Part shown: positions 30,892-41,464 of the stretch, piece after piece
Position numbering within the stretch: position 1 is the first letter of the stretch
How the letters are laid out: each line of letters opens with the position of its first letter
NCBI RefSeq assembly: GCF_000378825.1
Contig: NZ_KB900388.1
Location: 1,870,500 to 1,934,499 of the forward strand
DNA length: 64,000 nt
Origin: Salinispora vitiensis
GTDB taxonomy: Bacteria; Actinomycetota; Actinomycetes; Mycobacteriales; Micromonosporaceae
Reading direction: 5' to 3'
Notes under the pieces: generated by a model
What the model saw: only the letters and a program-made list of their open reading frames with translations
Database searches by the model: none
What the model was told of the DNA's origin: nothing
Made by a program: the position numbers and the translations under genes

Positions 30892-31369
30892 GGTGTTCGC
30901 GGAGCGTGGCCCGGACGGCCGTGACGAAACGGTGGACGGTCTCCAACTCGTCGTCGGTGAAGTCGAGCATCACCGCGTCGGTCCGGCGGCCGAGCGGTCG
31001 AAAGAACTCCCTCGCCACCTCGGCACCGCGGTCGGCGTAGTGCACCAGGACCTTGCGCCGGTCGGTGGAGGTGCGGTCGCGGCGGACGTGGCCGGCGCGT
31101 TCCAGCCGGTCGAGTAGGGCGGTGACCGACCCGGAGGAGAGGTCGAGTTGTTCGCCGAGGCGACCCGGGGTGATCGGGTCACCGTGCAGTTCGGCGTCCA
31201 TGACGGCGATCAGGGCCTGCAGGTCGGTGGCGCCCAAGCCGTGCAGGTTGGCGAAGGCGTGGCCGACGTGTTGGGCGTCCACCGCGTACCGCCGGAGCTC
31301 GTTGGTGATCTCCGCGATGAGTTGCCCGCGTCGGGTGTCGCGTCGCCGGTAGCTGCTCTGACCTGCCAC
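30842..31369 (-). CDS. MarR-family transcriptional regulator
   Basis: 175-residue winged-helix regulator. The DNA-binding region (DLSSGSVTALLDRLERAGHV, then the wing RRDRTSTDRRKVLVHYADRG) is the MarR signature. I chose the GTG at 31369, which has GAGGAGA upstream; longer readings to 31492 cross the intergenic operator. It is divergent from the MMPL exporter gene (146 bases apart) and overlaps or abuts the CocE gene downstream. The usual logic would be repression of both the exporter and itself, relieved by a small phenolic or lipophilic ligand (inferred). Confidence 0.9.
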   Translation of the reverse strand: MAGQSSYRRRDTRRGQLIAEITNELRRYAVDAQHVGHAFANLHGLGATDLQALIAVMDAELHGDPITPGRLGEQLDLSSGSVTALLDRLERAGHVRRDRTSTDRRKVLVHYADRGAEVAREFFRPLGRRTDAVMLDFTDDELETVHRFVTAVRATLREHRDAVRAARPEPRRANG

Positions 31370-31426
31370 GTCCCGATTTTCTCCTCGCCAAGGTGGTGTG
31401 GTTGCAGCATAGCGGAGAGACCGATA

Positions 31427-31443
31427 ATCTCGTCCGTCGAGAT
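31427..31443. promoter_or_regulatory. Candidate MarR operator in the marR-MMPL intergenic region
   Basis: Perfect palindrome ATCTCG-N5-CGAGAT, midway between the divergent starts at 31369 and 31516. MarR proteins typically bind 16-20 bp palindromes of this kind (ATCTTGA-like arms). On the minus strand a TATGCT lies downstream as a possible marR -10. Confidence 0.55.
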
Positions 31444-31515
31444 ACTTGGCAATCGCGTATTCCCCCGATGTGAGTAGTACCCGAGCCGTCATTCCGTCAA
31501 GCCCACGAGGAAACG

Positions 31516-33642
31516 ATGTCCGTCTTCACCCACGTCGCGCGGGGCAGGTGGGCCGCGTGGCTCACCGTGCTCGCCGCGATCGTCCTCGGCGCCGCCGTCT
31601 TCGGGCTGCCGAAGCCCGACAACCCTGCCCCCGTCTCCGCCACCGGCCTCTCCGACCAGTGGCAGTCCACCCAGGTCGAACGGCTCCAGGAACAGCTGCC
31701 CGCCAGCGAGGTCCAGCCGGCTCTCATCGTCGTCAGCCGCACCGACGGCGGCGCGCTAACCGCCGCCGACCAGGAGACCCTCACCGGGCAGAGCAACGAA
31801 CTTCGCCGGTTCGCGGTCAATGGGCAGGTGCCGCCACCGCAGGTCGCCCCGGACGGCTCAGTCGCCCTGATCGCCGTGCCGCTGTCCACCACCGAGGGGC
31901 AGGAGCGAACCGTCGAGACCATCGACGAGCTGCGGGCCGTACTGGCCGACACTCCGGGCGACCTCACCATCGACGTCACCGGGACGCCGGCCTTCGCCAC
32001 CGACCTGACCCGGGTCTTCGACGGCGCTGACACCACCCTGCTGGCGGTGACCGCCGCCGTGGTGGCGCTGCTGCTGCTGGTCACCTACCGCAGCCCGGTC
32101 CTCTGGATGGTGCCGCTGGCGGTCGTCGCCGCCACCGAGCAGCTCACCCTGCGCGCGATCGAGACGATCGTCCCGGCGGTCGGGATCAACCTGCAGACGG
32201 GGGCCGTCACCGGCATCGCCAGCGTCCTCGTCTTCGGCGCCGCCACCAACTACGCGCTGCTGCTGATCGCCCGCTACCGGGAGGAGTTGCGCCGCGAGGC
32301 GGACCGCTTCACGGCCATGCGAACCGCCCTGCGTCGCACCGCGGAACCCATCCTGGCCAGCGGCTCCACCGTCGTACTCGGCGTTCTCACCCTGCTGCTG
32401 TCCGAGCAGGAGAACAACCGGGCGCTCGCCGTGGCCTGCGCCCTCGGCGTCGTGTTCGCCATGTTCTCCGCGCTCTTCGTACTCCCGGCCGCCCTGGTGA
32501 TCTTCGGCCGTGGCCTGTTCTGGCCGTTCGTCCCGCGCCTCGGCAGCGCGGTCACCGAGGGACGCCTGTGGGGCCGGCTCGGCGCCGTGGTTCTGCGCCG
32601 CCCGGCCTCCGTCGCGGTCCTGGCGACGCTGCTGCTGGCCGGTCTCGCCCTCGGCGGCCTGGGCATCCGCACCGGGCTGTCGGAGACCGAGCAGTTCCGG
32701 GTCGAACCGGAGGCGGTCGCCGGAGCGCAGACCCTGGCCACCGCGTTCCCCGCCGGGACCACCCAGCCGGTCGCGGTGCTCACCAACCCGACCGCCGTCG
32801 CTGCGGTCACCGCGGCCGCCGCCACAGTGCCCGGCGTCGCCTCAGCCCAACCGGGTAACACCGGCACCACCGTCGCCCAGGTCGACGTGGTGCTGACCGC
32901 CGAGCCCGGCACCGCCGCCTCCGACGAGACGGTACGGGGGCTGCGCACGGCGGTCGCCGCAGTACCCGACTCCGCCCCACCCGCGGTTGCCGGCACCGGC
33001 CCCTTCGACGGAGCCCTGGTCGGCGGCGCCGTCGCCGCCGGCTACGACACCGCCGAGGCCAACACGCTGGACCTGCGGCTGATCCTGCCGATCATCCTGC
33101 TGCTGGTCGCCGCCGTCCTGGTGCTGCTGCTGCGCGGCTTGCTGGCCCCGGTGCTACTGGTGCTCACCGTGATCGTGTCGTTCTTCGCCAGTCTCGGGGC
33201 GGCGTGGCTGCTCTTCGACCACGTCCTGGGCTTCCCCGCGCTGGACAGCGGCGTGCTCCTGCTCGCGTTCGTGTTCCTCGTCGCCCTCGGGGTGGACTAC
33301 AACATCTTCCTGGTCACCCGGGCCCGGGAAGACGCTCGCCGCACCGGGACCCGGGACGGGATGCTCTCGGCTCTCCGGGTCACCGGTGGCGTCATCACCA
33401 GCGCCGGGGTGCTGCTCGCCGCGGTCTTCGCCGTCCTCGGCGTACTCCCGCTGATCCTGCTCACCCAGATCGGAGTCATCGTCTGCATCGGTGTCCTGCT
33501 CGACACCCTGCTCGTCCGGACGGTGCTGGTCCCCGCCCTGGTGTTCCTGTTCGGCGACCGGTTCTGGTGGCCCGGCCGCCCGCCGGCCGTGGCCCACGGG
33601 CAGACCCCGGCCGCCCCGGCGCCGGTCCCCGCCCACGACTGA
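31516..33642 (+). CDS. MMPL/RND-family exporter
   Basis: 708-residue RND-superfamily membrane protein of the MMPL type. One N-terminal TM is followed by an extracytoplasmic domain (about 45-170) and five TMs; the pattern then repeats. Diagnostic text is GVDYNIFLVTRAREDARR in the second half and the matching FGAATNYALLLIARYREELR in the first, in TM4/TM10-like positions that carry the proton relay. It likely exports a lipid or hydrophobic compound; cargo unknown. ATG with GAGGA upstream. Divergent from marR across a palindromic operator. Confidence 0.92.
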   Translation: MSVFTHVARGRWAAWLTVLAAIVLGAAVFGLPKPDNPAPVSATGLSDQWQSTQVERLQEQLPASEVQPALIVVSRTDGGALTAADQETLTGQSNELRRFAVNGQVPPPQVAPDGSVALIAVPLSTTEGQERTVETIDELRAVLADTPGDLTIDVTGTPAFATDLTRVFDGADTTLLAVTAAVVALLLLVTYRSPVLWMVPLAVVAATEQLTLRAIETIVPAVGINLQTGAVTGIASVLVFGAATNYALLLIARYREELRREADRFTAMRTALRRTAEPILASGSTVVLGVLTLLLSEQENNRALAVACALGVVFAMFSALFVLPAALVIFGRGLFWPFVPRLGSAVTEGRLWGRLGAVVLRRPASVAVLATLLLAGLALGGLGIRTGLSETEQFRVEPEAVAGAQTLATAFPAGTTQPVAVLTNPTAVAAVTAAAATVPGVASAQPGNTGTTVAQVDVVLTAEPGTAASDETVRGLRTAVAAVPDSAPPAVAGTGPFDGALVGGAVAAGYDTAEANTLDLRLILPIILLLVAAVLVLLLRGLLAPVLLVLTVIVSFFASLGAAWLLFDHVLGFPALDSGVLLLAFVFLVALGVDYNIFLVTRAREDARRTGTRDGMLSALRVTGGVITSAGVLLAAVFAVLGVLPLILLTQIGVIVCIGVLLDTLLVRTVLVPALVFLFGDRFWWPGRPPAVAHGQTPAAPAPVPAHD

Positions 33643-33650
33643 CGGCCCTC

Positions 33651-33684
33651 GTTCGGGCGCCACGGCGGGGCGTGGCGCCCGAAC
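33651..33684. terminator. Bidirectional hairpin between MMPL gene and transglycosylase gene
   Basis: Perfect 14-bp stem, GTTCGGGCGCCACG (33651-33664) with 33671-33684, loop 6 bases. It lies 8 bases after the MMPL stop and 2 bases from the stop of the convergent gene, so it can serve both. Confidence 0.8.
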
Positions 33685-33686
33685 CG

Positions 33687-34526
33687 TCAGTAGGCGAGGC
33701 AGACGCACTCGGTCATCAGCGCGCGGACGTTGCCCACATACCGCGGATTCGGGATGGTGATCGGACCCTCCCCGCTCGCCACCGCGGCGTGGCCGTAGTT
33801 GTAACTGGCGATCACCGCGTTCAGCAGGCACGAGTTCAGCTCGGCCGAGCACAGCGACGCGTCCAGCCGGTAGTCGCCGTCGAAGTACAGGTCGCCGATG
33901 TACTTGGTCAGCCAGGCCAGGTAGTTCACGCCAAGATAGGCGTTGTCGCGGTAGTCCCAGACGTCGTAGCTCTGCCCGAACCGTTGGTTCATCCAGTCGG
34001 CGGTCGCGGGCATCACCTGCATCAACCCGATGCCACCGTCACAGGCGACGATCGTGGACTGCCAGCCACTCTCCTGCCACGCGGTCGCCTTCACCAGGGC
34101 CGCCGGAATCCGGATGTCCGGTGCGGAGGTCGGCCAGTAGGTCTTCGCCGCGGCGTTGGTAAGCGCCGACCGCACCTGCGTGCGGGAAGCCGGCGTGCCC
34201 TCGTGGCTGGGTGGGCAGCCGGTCGGCTCCGACTCCGACGGCGGAGGTGGGGCCGGCGTCTCCGGGGCGGGTTTCGCCGGCGCCCGAGACGACGCGGTGG
34301 CGGTGGGCTTCGCTGCGGGCCCACCGCTGGGTGAACTGCTGGGTGTGGCGCTGGGGCTCGGTGCGTCACCCAACTCCGTCCGCGCGAACGAGGTGGCTGT
34401 CGGCGCGGGCTCCGTGGTGCTGACCTCCACTGTCGGTTCGGCCGTCGCCTGCCCCCGCTCCCCCGCGCACCCCACCGTGAGCAGCACAACAGCGAGCCAA
34501 CCCACGCCGATCCGGAGCACCTTCAT
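33687..34526 (-). CDS. Lytic transglycosylase (SLT fold) lipoprotein
   Basis: 279 residues. A signal peptide with lipobox TVGC (Cys about 20) is followed by a Thr/Ser/Pro/Ala-rich linker of roughly 80-90 residues and a C-terminal SLT domain. The catalytic glutamate is in TAWQESGWQ; GGIGLMQVMPATADWM and the later VIASYNYG complete the goose-lysozyme-type site. It is expected to cleave peptidoglycan glycan strands at the outer face of the membrane. Several C-terminal cysteines (ACDGG, SLCSAELNSCLL, TECVCLAY) suggest disulfides. Convergent with the MMPL gene. Confidence 0.88.
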   Translation of the reverse strand: MKVLRIGVGWLAVVLLTVGCAGERGQATAEPTVEVSTTEPAPTATSFARTELGDAPSPSATPSSSPSGGPAAKPTATASSRAPAKPAPETPAPPPPSESEPTGCPPSHEGTPASRTQVRSALTNAAAKTYWPTSAPDIRIPAALVKATAWQESGWQSTIVACDGGIGLMQVMPATADWMNQRFGQSYDVWDYRDNAYLGVNYLAWLTKYIGDLYFDGDYRLDASLCSAELNSCLLNAVIASYNYGHAAVASGEGPITIPNPRYVGNVRALMTECVCLAY

Positions 34527-34581
34527 GTCTCCCCCTCCGACCGACGCAAGGTAGCAGTTGTCGATGCCTACCGCCGTCCCG

Positions 34582-35997
34582 TCACCCGCCGGAGACCCCC
34601 TGCGGTGGGCGCGACTCGGCTGCCGCCGGGCCCGGCTCGTCGCCGACGTCCGAGGCCACCCGGACCGCCCGGTCCCGGGTCGCCCACGCCACCATGAACA
34701 CGGCCGTCCACGCCACCCCCAGCAGCACCCCGGAAAGCGCGCTGCTGGCGGTGCTCAGGCCGAGGTACAGCCGGGCGCCACCGACCCCCACCACCCCGGC
34801 GGCAGCGCCGGTCCAGGCGGCGACCGCGACCGGCCAACGGGCACCCCGGGACAGCAGCCAGGCGAGGGTGCACAGGCTCGCGGCGACCACGGCGGTCTGG
34901 GTCGGAAACAACACCGGCGGGCCGGACCGGTCGGGTTGGACCACGTCGGCGGCGACCGCCAGCACCACCAACGGCATGCACGCGCCGACAGTGCCCACCA
35001 CGCTGAGCAGGTCCGCCCGCCAGGGTCGCTGCCGCCAGGCGACCCCCGCCGCCACCACCGACACGAACAGGATCACCACCGGGCCACGCAGCGCCGAAAC
35101 CGCGGCCAGCGCCACCTCCACCGCCTCCGGCGTACGACGGGCGGCGAACCAGTCGGCGACGGCGCCGTCCACCACCGTCAGCCCGCTCCGCCGGATCACC
35201 GCGCCGAGCACCCAGGCGACGGCGAGCCCGGCCAGGAACAGCAGCAGCAGGCCGGCAACCAGGTTCAGCAGCAACGTCCGCCCCGGGCCGAGGGAGCGGG
35301 CGAGCAGACCGAAGAGTGCCCCGTAGCGACGGGTCAGCCCGCGTACCGGGGGTAGACCGCCAGCGCGGGCCAGCAGCGCCCGTACCGGGTCCGGGTTTCG
35401 ACCCAGCCAGCGCCCGGCCAGCAGCACCGCCAGCACCGCCCCGAGCAGCACCAGGACCGCGCCCGTGGCACGGCCGAGCAGGTGCGAGACCGTCTCGTAC
35501 GACTCGCCGGCCAGGTTCCCGGCGAGCACCGAGCCCCCCACCCAGGTCACCACCCCACCCAGATTCCAGGGCGCGAACCGTCGGTACGGCATCTGCCCGG
35601 CCCCGGCCAGCCGCGGCACCAGGGTCCGGGCGAAGGCCACCCAGCGGCCGGTGAAGACCCCCCGGCCCCCCAGTCTTCCGAGCATCGCGTCCGCGCGGCG
35701 CCACCGGTGCGGCCCGATGCGGGCACCGAACCGGCTGGCGCGCAGCCGGGGCCCGTACCGGCGACCGGCCCGGAACGCCACCGCGTCTCCCAGCACACCC
35801 GCGGCGATCATCACCAGCAGCGCCGGCCCCAGCGGCAGGGTTCCGGTGTAGGTGAGGAATCCGACCAGCAGCAGAGTGGCCTCCCCGGGCATCAACAACC
35901 CGAAGATGAGCGCCGTCTCGGCGGCCACGATCAACGCCGCTACCAGCAGGATCAGCCCAGGTGGCAGCTCCTGCAGCCGGCTCAGTAACTCATTCAC
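34582..35997 (-). CDS. DedA-PAP2 fusion membrane protein with degenerate PAP2 site
   Basis: 471 residues. N-terminal half (about 1-200) is Ded[17 protein letters not shown] and [20 protein letters not shown] match the family motifs. The C-terminal half has the six-TM PAP2 phosphatase layout, but the catalytic motifs are altered. The PSGH motif reads PTQT and the SRxxxxxHxxxD motif reads [13 protein letters not shown], so both catalytic histidines and the aspartate are missing. It may have lost phosphatase activity while retaining a flippase-like role (inferred). It lies 142 bases upstream of typA in divergent orientation. Confidence 0.85.
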   Translation of the reverse strand: MNELLSRLQELPPGLILLVAALIVAAETALIFGLLMPGEATLLLVGFLTYTGTLPLGPALLVMIAAGVLGDAVAFRAGRRYGPRLRASRFGARIGPHRWRRADAMLGRLGGRGVFTGRWVAFARTLVPRLAGAGQMPYRRFAPWNLGGVVTWVGGSVLAGNLAGESYETVSHLLGRATGAVLVLLGAVLAVLLAGRWLGRNPDPVRALLARAGGLPPVRGLTRRYGALFGLLARSLGPGRTLLLNLVAGLLLLFLAGLAVAWVLGAVIRRSGLTVVDGAVADWFAARRTPEAVEVALAAVSALRGPVVILFVSVVAAGVAWRQRPWRADLLSVVGTVGACMPLVVLAVAADVVQPDRSGPPVLFPTQTAVVAASLCTLAWLLSRGARWPVAVAAWTGAAAGVVGVGGARLYLGLSTASSALSGVLLGVAWTAVFMVAWATRDRAVRVASDVGDEPGPAAAESRPPQGVSGG

Positions 35998-36139
35998 CCG
36001 GCCCCCTGGTCACGAGGGTCAGCTTGCCAGCGGTCGAGCGCGAGTTACAGGCGTTTCGGTAGAGATCCGGGATACCCCGGGGAAGACCCCGGATGACCCC
36101 GACGCCGCGCCGGATCCGCGCAGGCGGAAGGATGGAGGC

Positions 36140-38008
<1,869 letters not shown>

Positions 38009-38014
38009 GGCCAC

Positions 38015-38056
38015 GCCGGGGCGCCGACACCGCGAGACGCGCGGAGGCGCCCCGGC
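38015..38056 (+). terminator. Hairpin terminator after typA
   Basis: Perfect 11-bp stem, GCCGGGGCGCC (38015-38025) with 38046-38056. The 20-base loop contains a second small hairpin (CGCG-AGA-CGCG). It begins 6 bases after the typA stop. Confidence 0.7.
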
Positions 38057-38057
38057 A

Positions 38058-38063
38058 TACCCT
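38058..38063 (+). promoter_or_regulatory. Candidate -10 element (leaderless start of 38070 gene)
   Basis: TACCCT ends 6 bases before the GTG at 38070; no ribosome site is present. Consistent with a leaderless mRNA starting just after the typA hairpin. Confidence 0.35.
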
Positions 38064-38069
38064 CGGTAG

Positions 38070-38909
38070 GTGATCTTCGATGGTGTCGACGCGCACCTCG
38101 ACCGGATGCCGGGCACCGTCTCGGCCTACCTGGCTCGCCTCGACGCGGCCCCCACCTGGACCCGGCACCCGGACACCACCCACTACGCGGCCAGCACGAT
38201 GAAGGTGGCCGTGCTGGTGGCGCTCTACCGCGACCTAGCGGCCGGGCGTCTCACCCCGGACACCGCCGTACCGGTCCGCAACGAATTCGACTCGGCCCGG
38301 CCCGGAGCCGCTCGGTTCGCCTGCACCCGCCCCGCCCGAAACGACGACGACGTCTGGGACCGGCTCGGCGGTACCGCCCCGCTACGTTGGCTGGCCGAAC
38401 GCATGATTGTCCGATCCAGCAACCTCGCCACCAACCTGCTCCTGAACCAGGTCGGCCTGCCGGCCGTCGCCGACGTCTGGGCCCGGGCCGGAGCCCGGCA
38501 CAGCGTCACCGGCCGCGGCATCGAGGATTTCGCCGCTCGCGCGGCCGGCATCACCAACCTGGTCACCGCCGCCGACCTCGCCACCCTCCTGCGCGGCCTG
38601 GCGCTCGGCGCCACCCGGCCCGGCCCGCTGGCGACACCCGAAAGCTGCGCCGCCATGCTCGACCTCCTCGTCGCGCAAGAACACCGCGAGGATCTCGCCG
38701 CCGGCCTGCCCGCCGGCACCCGGATCGCCCACAAGAACGGCTGGGTACGTGGGGTGCGGCACAGCGTTGGGGTCGTCTACCCCGACGACGCGCCCCCGTA
38801 CGTCCTCGCCGTCTGCAGCACCGACGACCGCAGCCCGGACGAGGTTGCCTGCCAACTCCTCGCCGACATCTCCGCCCGCGCCTTCGCCCACCGCCACCGG
38901 CTCGCCTGA
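38070..38909 (+). CDS. Class A beta-lactamase-like serine hydrolase
   Basis: 279 residues of the beta-lactamase2 family. Serine-hydrolase triad motifs are visible: STMK at 42-45 (nucleophile Ser42, Lys45), SSN at 116-118 (SxN), and HKNGW late in the protein in place of KTG. No signal peptide is apparent, so it would be cytoplasmic, unlike true beta-lactamases; a peptidase/amidase-type role is possible. It lies between the typA hairpin and a convergent phosphatase gene. Substrate unknown. Confidence 0.85.
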   Translation: MIFDGVDAHLDRMPGTVSAYLARLDAAPTWTRHPDTTHYAASTMKVAVLVALYRDLAAGRLTPDTAVPVRNEFDSARPGAARFACTRPARNDDDVWDRLGGTAPLRWLAERMIVRSSNLATNLLLNQVGLPAVADVWARAGARHSVTGRGIEDFAARAAGITNLVTAADLATLLRGLALGATRPGPLATPESCAAMLDLLVAQEHREDLAAGLPAGTRIAHKNGWVRGVRHSVGVVYPDDAPPYVLAVCSTDDRSPDEVACQLLADISARAFAHRHRLA

Positions 38910-38943
38910 GCCGGGCCGCCACCGGCTCGGCTCAGCCGAGCCG
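38908..38943. terminator. Overlapping small hairpins between convergent genes
   Basis: GAGCCGG (38908-38914) pairs with 38922-38928, and a second hairpin CGGCTC-AGCC-GAGCCG follows to 38943. Together they fill the convergent gap between the serine hydrolase and the phosphatase. Confidence 0.45.
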
Positions 38944-38985
38944 CCACCTCTTCGGCCCGCCGAGCTCACCCCGCCACGGTGGAGG

Positions 38986-39783
38986 TCACTCCAGCAGCCG
39001 CGCCCGCAAGGTCGCCACCAGTTCGTCGTCCACCCCGAGCCCGTCGCGCAGGTACGACCCGAACGACCCGTACACCCGCCGCGCCTCGTCGTACCCGGCG
39101 TCCAGGTACTCGTCGCGTACCTCCAGCACGGGCCGCACCACGGTGACGTCCAGCTCCGGGCTCCGCCGACGCATCCCGGCGAGGAGCACCTCCCGCAGGC
39201 TCTCGGTGAGGACGTTGTTGGCGAGGTAGTCCGCCCGGATCGTCGCCTCGTCCACCCCGAGGGCGTGCAGCAATACCGCCGTCAACCAGCCGGTCCGGTC
39301 CTTACCCGCCGAGCAGTGGTAGAGCAGGGGCAGGTTCACCGCCTCCGCCGCCAACCGCACCGCCGCACCGTAGCCGGCCCGCGCCGACTTCCCGGTCACG
39401 AACCAGCGGTAGATGGATCGCATCGCCGCCGGCGTGCCCTCCTGCGCCAGTTCCGCGTACGCGCTGAGGTCGTGACCGAGCAGCACCGCTGACACATAGG
39501 TGAAGACCGGATGCGTTACGTCGTACACCGGCAGGTGGATCACCCGGGGGTCCCCCGGCAGCCGGTCCGGTGGGGCCACCGCCGCCTCCGTGGCGTCCCG
39601 CAGGTCCACCACACAGGCCGGCGACAGCTTCGCCAGCACCGGTAGGTCCTCGTCAGCCAGCCGCCCCAACGCCGGGGTACGCAGCAACACCCCGCCGCGG
39701 ACCCGACGGCCCCCCGCACCGACCAGCCCGCCGAGGTCACGCGCGTTCGGCGCCCCCACCAAGGCCAGCTCCCGGCCGGTCAC
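38986..39783 (-). CDS. Tyrosine-protein phosphatase (CX5R, PTP/DSP-like)
   Basis: 265 residues of the bacterial tyrosine phosphatase family (Y_phosphatase3 type). The start segment VGAPNARDLGG is the family NxRDLGG motif and the catalytic P-loop HCSAGKDRTG holds Cys and Arg of CX5R with the KDRTG variant linked to lipid/dual-specificity phosphatases. I chose the GTG at 39783, with GGAG 7 bases upstream; longer readings enter the TerC region. Soluble. Targets unknown; homologues in mycobacteria (PtpB) act on phosphotyrosine and phosphoinositides. Confidence 0.9.
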   Translation of the reverse strand: MTGRELALVGAPNARDLGGLVGAGGRRVRGGVLLRTPALGRLADEDLPVLAKLSPACVVDLRDATEAAVAPPDRLPGDPRVIHLPVYDVTHPVFTYVSAVLLGHDLSAYAELAQEGTPAAMRSIYRWFVTGKSARAGYGAAVRLAAEAVNLPLLYHCSAGKDRTGWLTAVLLHALGVDEATIRADYLANNVLTESLREVLLAGMRRRSPELDVTVVRPVLEVRDEYLDAGYDEARRVYGSFGSYLRDGLGVDDELVATLRARLLE

Positions 39784-39926
39784 GCCGGTGCTCCACTCCG
39801 TTGGCGGACACCACTCGCCCGCACCACACGCGCCGCAATGGTCCACTTGTCCACGCAGTCCCCAATCACCCGCCGGTCCCCTCCAGGGTGCCCGATGACG
39901 ATCACGGCGGTGTTCCGGCGTGGCTC

Positions 39927-40925
39927 TCAGTCGCGGACCTGAACCAGGTTCCGACGTCGGTCCCGGGACGACTTCACCAGGCTCGCCACCGTCGCCAGCG
40001 TCAAGGTACCCAGGATGACCGTCAACGAGAGCCAGATCGGGATGTGCGGGGCCCAGCCGACGTGCTCGCCTCCGTTGACGAACGGCAGGCTGTTGTCGGC
40101 CAGGGCTTCCAGCACCAACTTGACGCCGATGAAGCCGAGTACCACCGCGAGGCCGTAGCTCAGGTAGATCAGCCGGTCCAGCAGGCCGCCGAGCAGGAAG
40201 TAGAGCTGCCGCAGGCCCATCAGGGCGAAGACGTTCGCGGTGAACACCAGGTACGCCTCCTGGGTGATACCGAAGATCGCCGGAATAGAGTCGAGCGCGA
40301 AGATTAGATCTGTGGTGCCGATCGCGATCATCACGACCAGCATCGGGGTGAACATCCTTCGCCCGTGCTCGTACGTGGTGAGCTTCGCGCCGTCGTAGTC
40401 CCGCGAGATCGGCAGCGCCCGACGGCTCCACCGGATCAGCAGGTTCTCGCTGAAGTCGTCCTCATCCGGATCGCCCTGCCGAGCGAGGTTGATCGCCGTG
40501 TAGATGAGGAACGCGCCGAAGATGTAGAAGACCCACGAGAACTGGGAGATCAACGCGGCGCCGGCGGCGATGAAGCCACCGCGCATCAACAACGCGAGCA
40601 CGATGCCGATGAGCAGGACCTTCTGCTGGTAGATCCGGGGCACACCGAAACGGGCCATGATGATCACGAAGACGAAGAGGTTGTCCACCGAGAGGCTGTA
40701 CTCGGTGAGCCAACCGGTGTAGAACTCCCCCGCCGCGCGCGACCCGGAGACGAGCCAGATTCCCGCACCGAAGATCAGCGCGAGGGCGACGTAGAAGCCG
40801 ACCCAGAGACTCGACTCCCGCATGCTGGGTTCGTGCGGGCGACGACCGATGATCAACAAGTCGATGATGAGAATCGCGGTCAGTGCGACGAGCGTCCCCG
40901 CCCACACCAGTCCGGACACGTCCAA
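39927..40925 (-). CDS. TerC-family integral membrane protein
   Basis: 332 residues with about eight TM segments. TerC-family signature text is present: YSLSVDNLFVFVIIM and GTTDLIFALDSIPAIFGIT, each with the acidic residue expected to bind a metal. TerC proteins include Mn(II) exporters (Alx, MeeF) and tellurite-resistance proteins. I support the TTG at 40925 as start: GGAGG lies 8 bases upstream and the next GTG would be 14 bases away. Preceded by a 539-base gene-free region in which I do not recognise a yybP-ykoY riboswitch. Confidence 0.92.
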   Translation of the reverse strand: MDVSGLVWAGTLVALTAILIIDLLIIGRRPHEPSMRESSLWVGFYVALALIFGAGIWLVSGSRAAGEFYTGWLTEYSLSVDNLFVFVIIMARFGVPRIYQQKVLLIGIVLALLMRGGFIAAGAALISQFSWVFYIFGAFLIYTAINLARQGDPDEDDFSENLLIRWSRRALPISRDYDGAKLTTYEHGRRMFTPMLVVMIAIGTTDLIFALDSIPAIFGITQEAYLVFTANVFALMGLRQLYFLLGGLLDRLIYLSYGLAVVLGFIGVKLVLEALADNSLPFVNGGEHVGWAPHIPIWLSLTVILGTLTLATVASLVKSSRDRRRNLVQVRD

Positions 40926-41464
40926 GGCTCAATCCTCCGGCAGACACGCAACAATCGGCGCACCGTACGCCCAGGGAGGGCGGGGTGTGCCGATAACACC
41001 GACTATGGTGACTGTCGGAGGTCTCTTCCGCCGCCACCCCTGCTGGAGCGACGACCGATGGGGCCGGGTCAAGTCACCAGGTTCGCACTCGACCGTGCTG
41101 ACGACTCCATCGCGGGGGAATACTCCCCTCCGCCGTTCATTGTCGCCCACCTCGCGGAGCCACCGAACAGTGGGCGGCCAGTGTCCCCCGCACGCTCACC
41201 AAATCCCTGGTCACGGCGAACTCAGCTGGCGCGGCGGGGGCACAGCGGGGCGCGGCAGGGCGCGGGGCGGGGCGGGGCGCGGGGCGGGGCGGGGCGCGGG
41301 GCGCGGCAGGGCGCGGGGCGGCGGGTACCGCGCCGGAGCCTGTCGAGCTGCCCCAGCGAGAAGACCGAGGAGCCGGGCTGCTGGCCGGCGGCCCGGTTCG
41401 CCCTCGGCCGAGCTCGGTCACCCCGGACGGTGAACTGGCTCAACCATCGTGCGATGCTGCACAC
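40926..41464. other. 539-base gene-free region (TerC/ABM divergent promoters)
   Basis: No convincing gene: open frames here lack ribosome sites and show repeat-driven proline/arginine/alanine composition. It must hold the divergent promoters for the TerC gene and the ABM monooxygenase. The right half contains a striking G-rich simple repeat (41228-41330). A short inverted pair CCGAC/GTCGG lies near 41009-41028. Confidence 0.6.
41228..41330 (+). repeat. G-rich GGGGCG/GGGGCGCG simple repeat, potential G-quadruplex
   Basis: About 100 bases made of GGGGC, GGGGCGC and GGCAGGGC blocks; a 21-base segment (41250-41270 region) recurs 50 bases later near 41300-41322. Runs of four G separated by single C meet the simple G-quadruplex pattern on the plus strand. 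It lies 135-235 bases upstream of the ABM gene and between divergent genes. Confidence 0.75.

Noticed and set aside
33204..34334. Plus-strand frame running from the MMPL end across the transglycosylase gene
   Set aside because: Crosses a strong bidirectional hairpin and is antisense to a well-supported gene.
40926..41050. yybP-ykoY manganese riboswitch before the TerC gene
   Set aside because: TerC genes can carry one, but I could not recognise the conserved four-way-junction core sequences here.
41137..41421. Pro/Arg/Ala-rich small frames over the G-rich repeat
   Set aside because: Composition is dictated by the nucleotide repeat in every frame; no ribosome site or homology.
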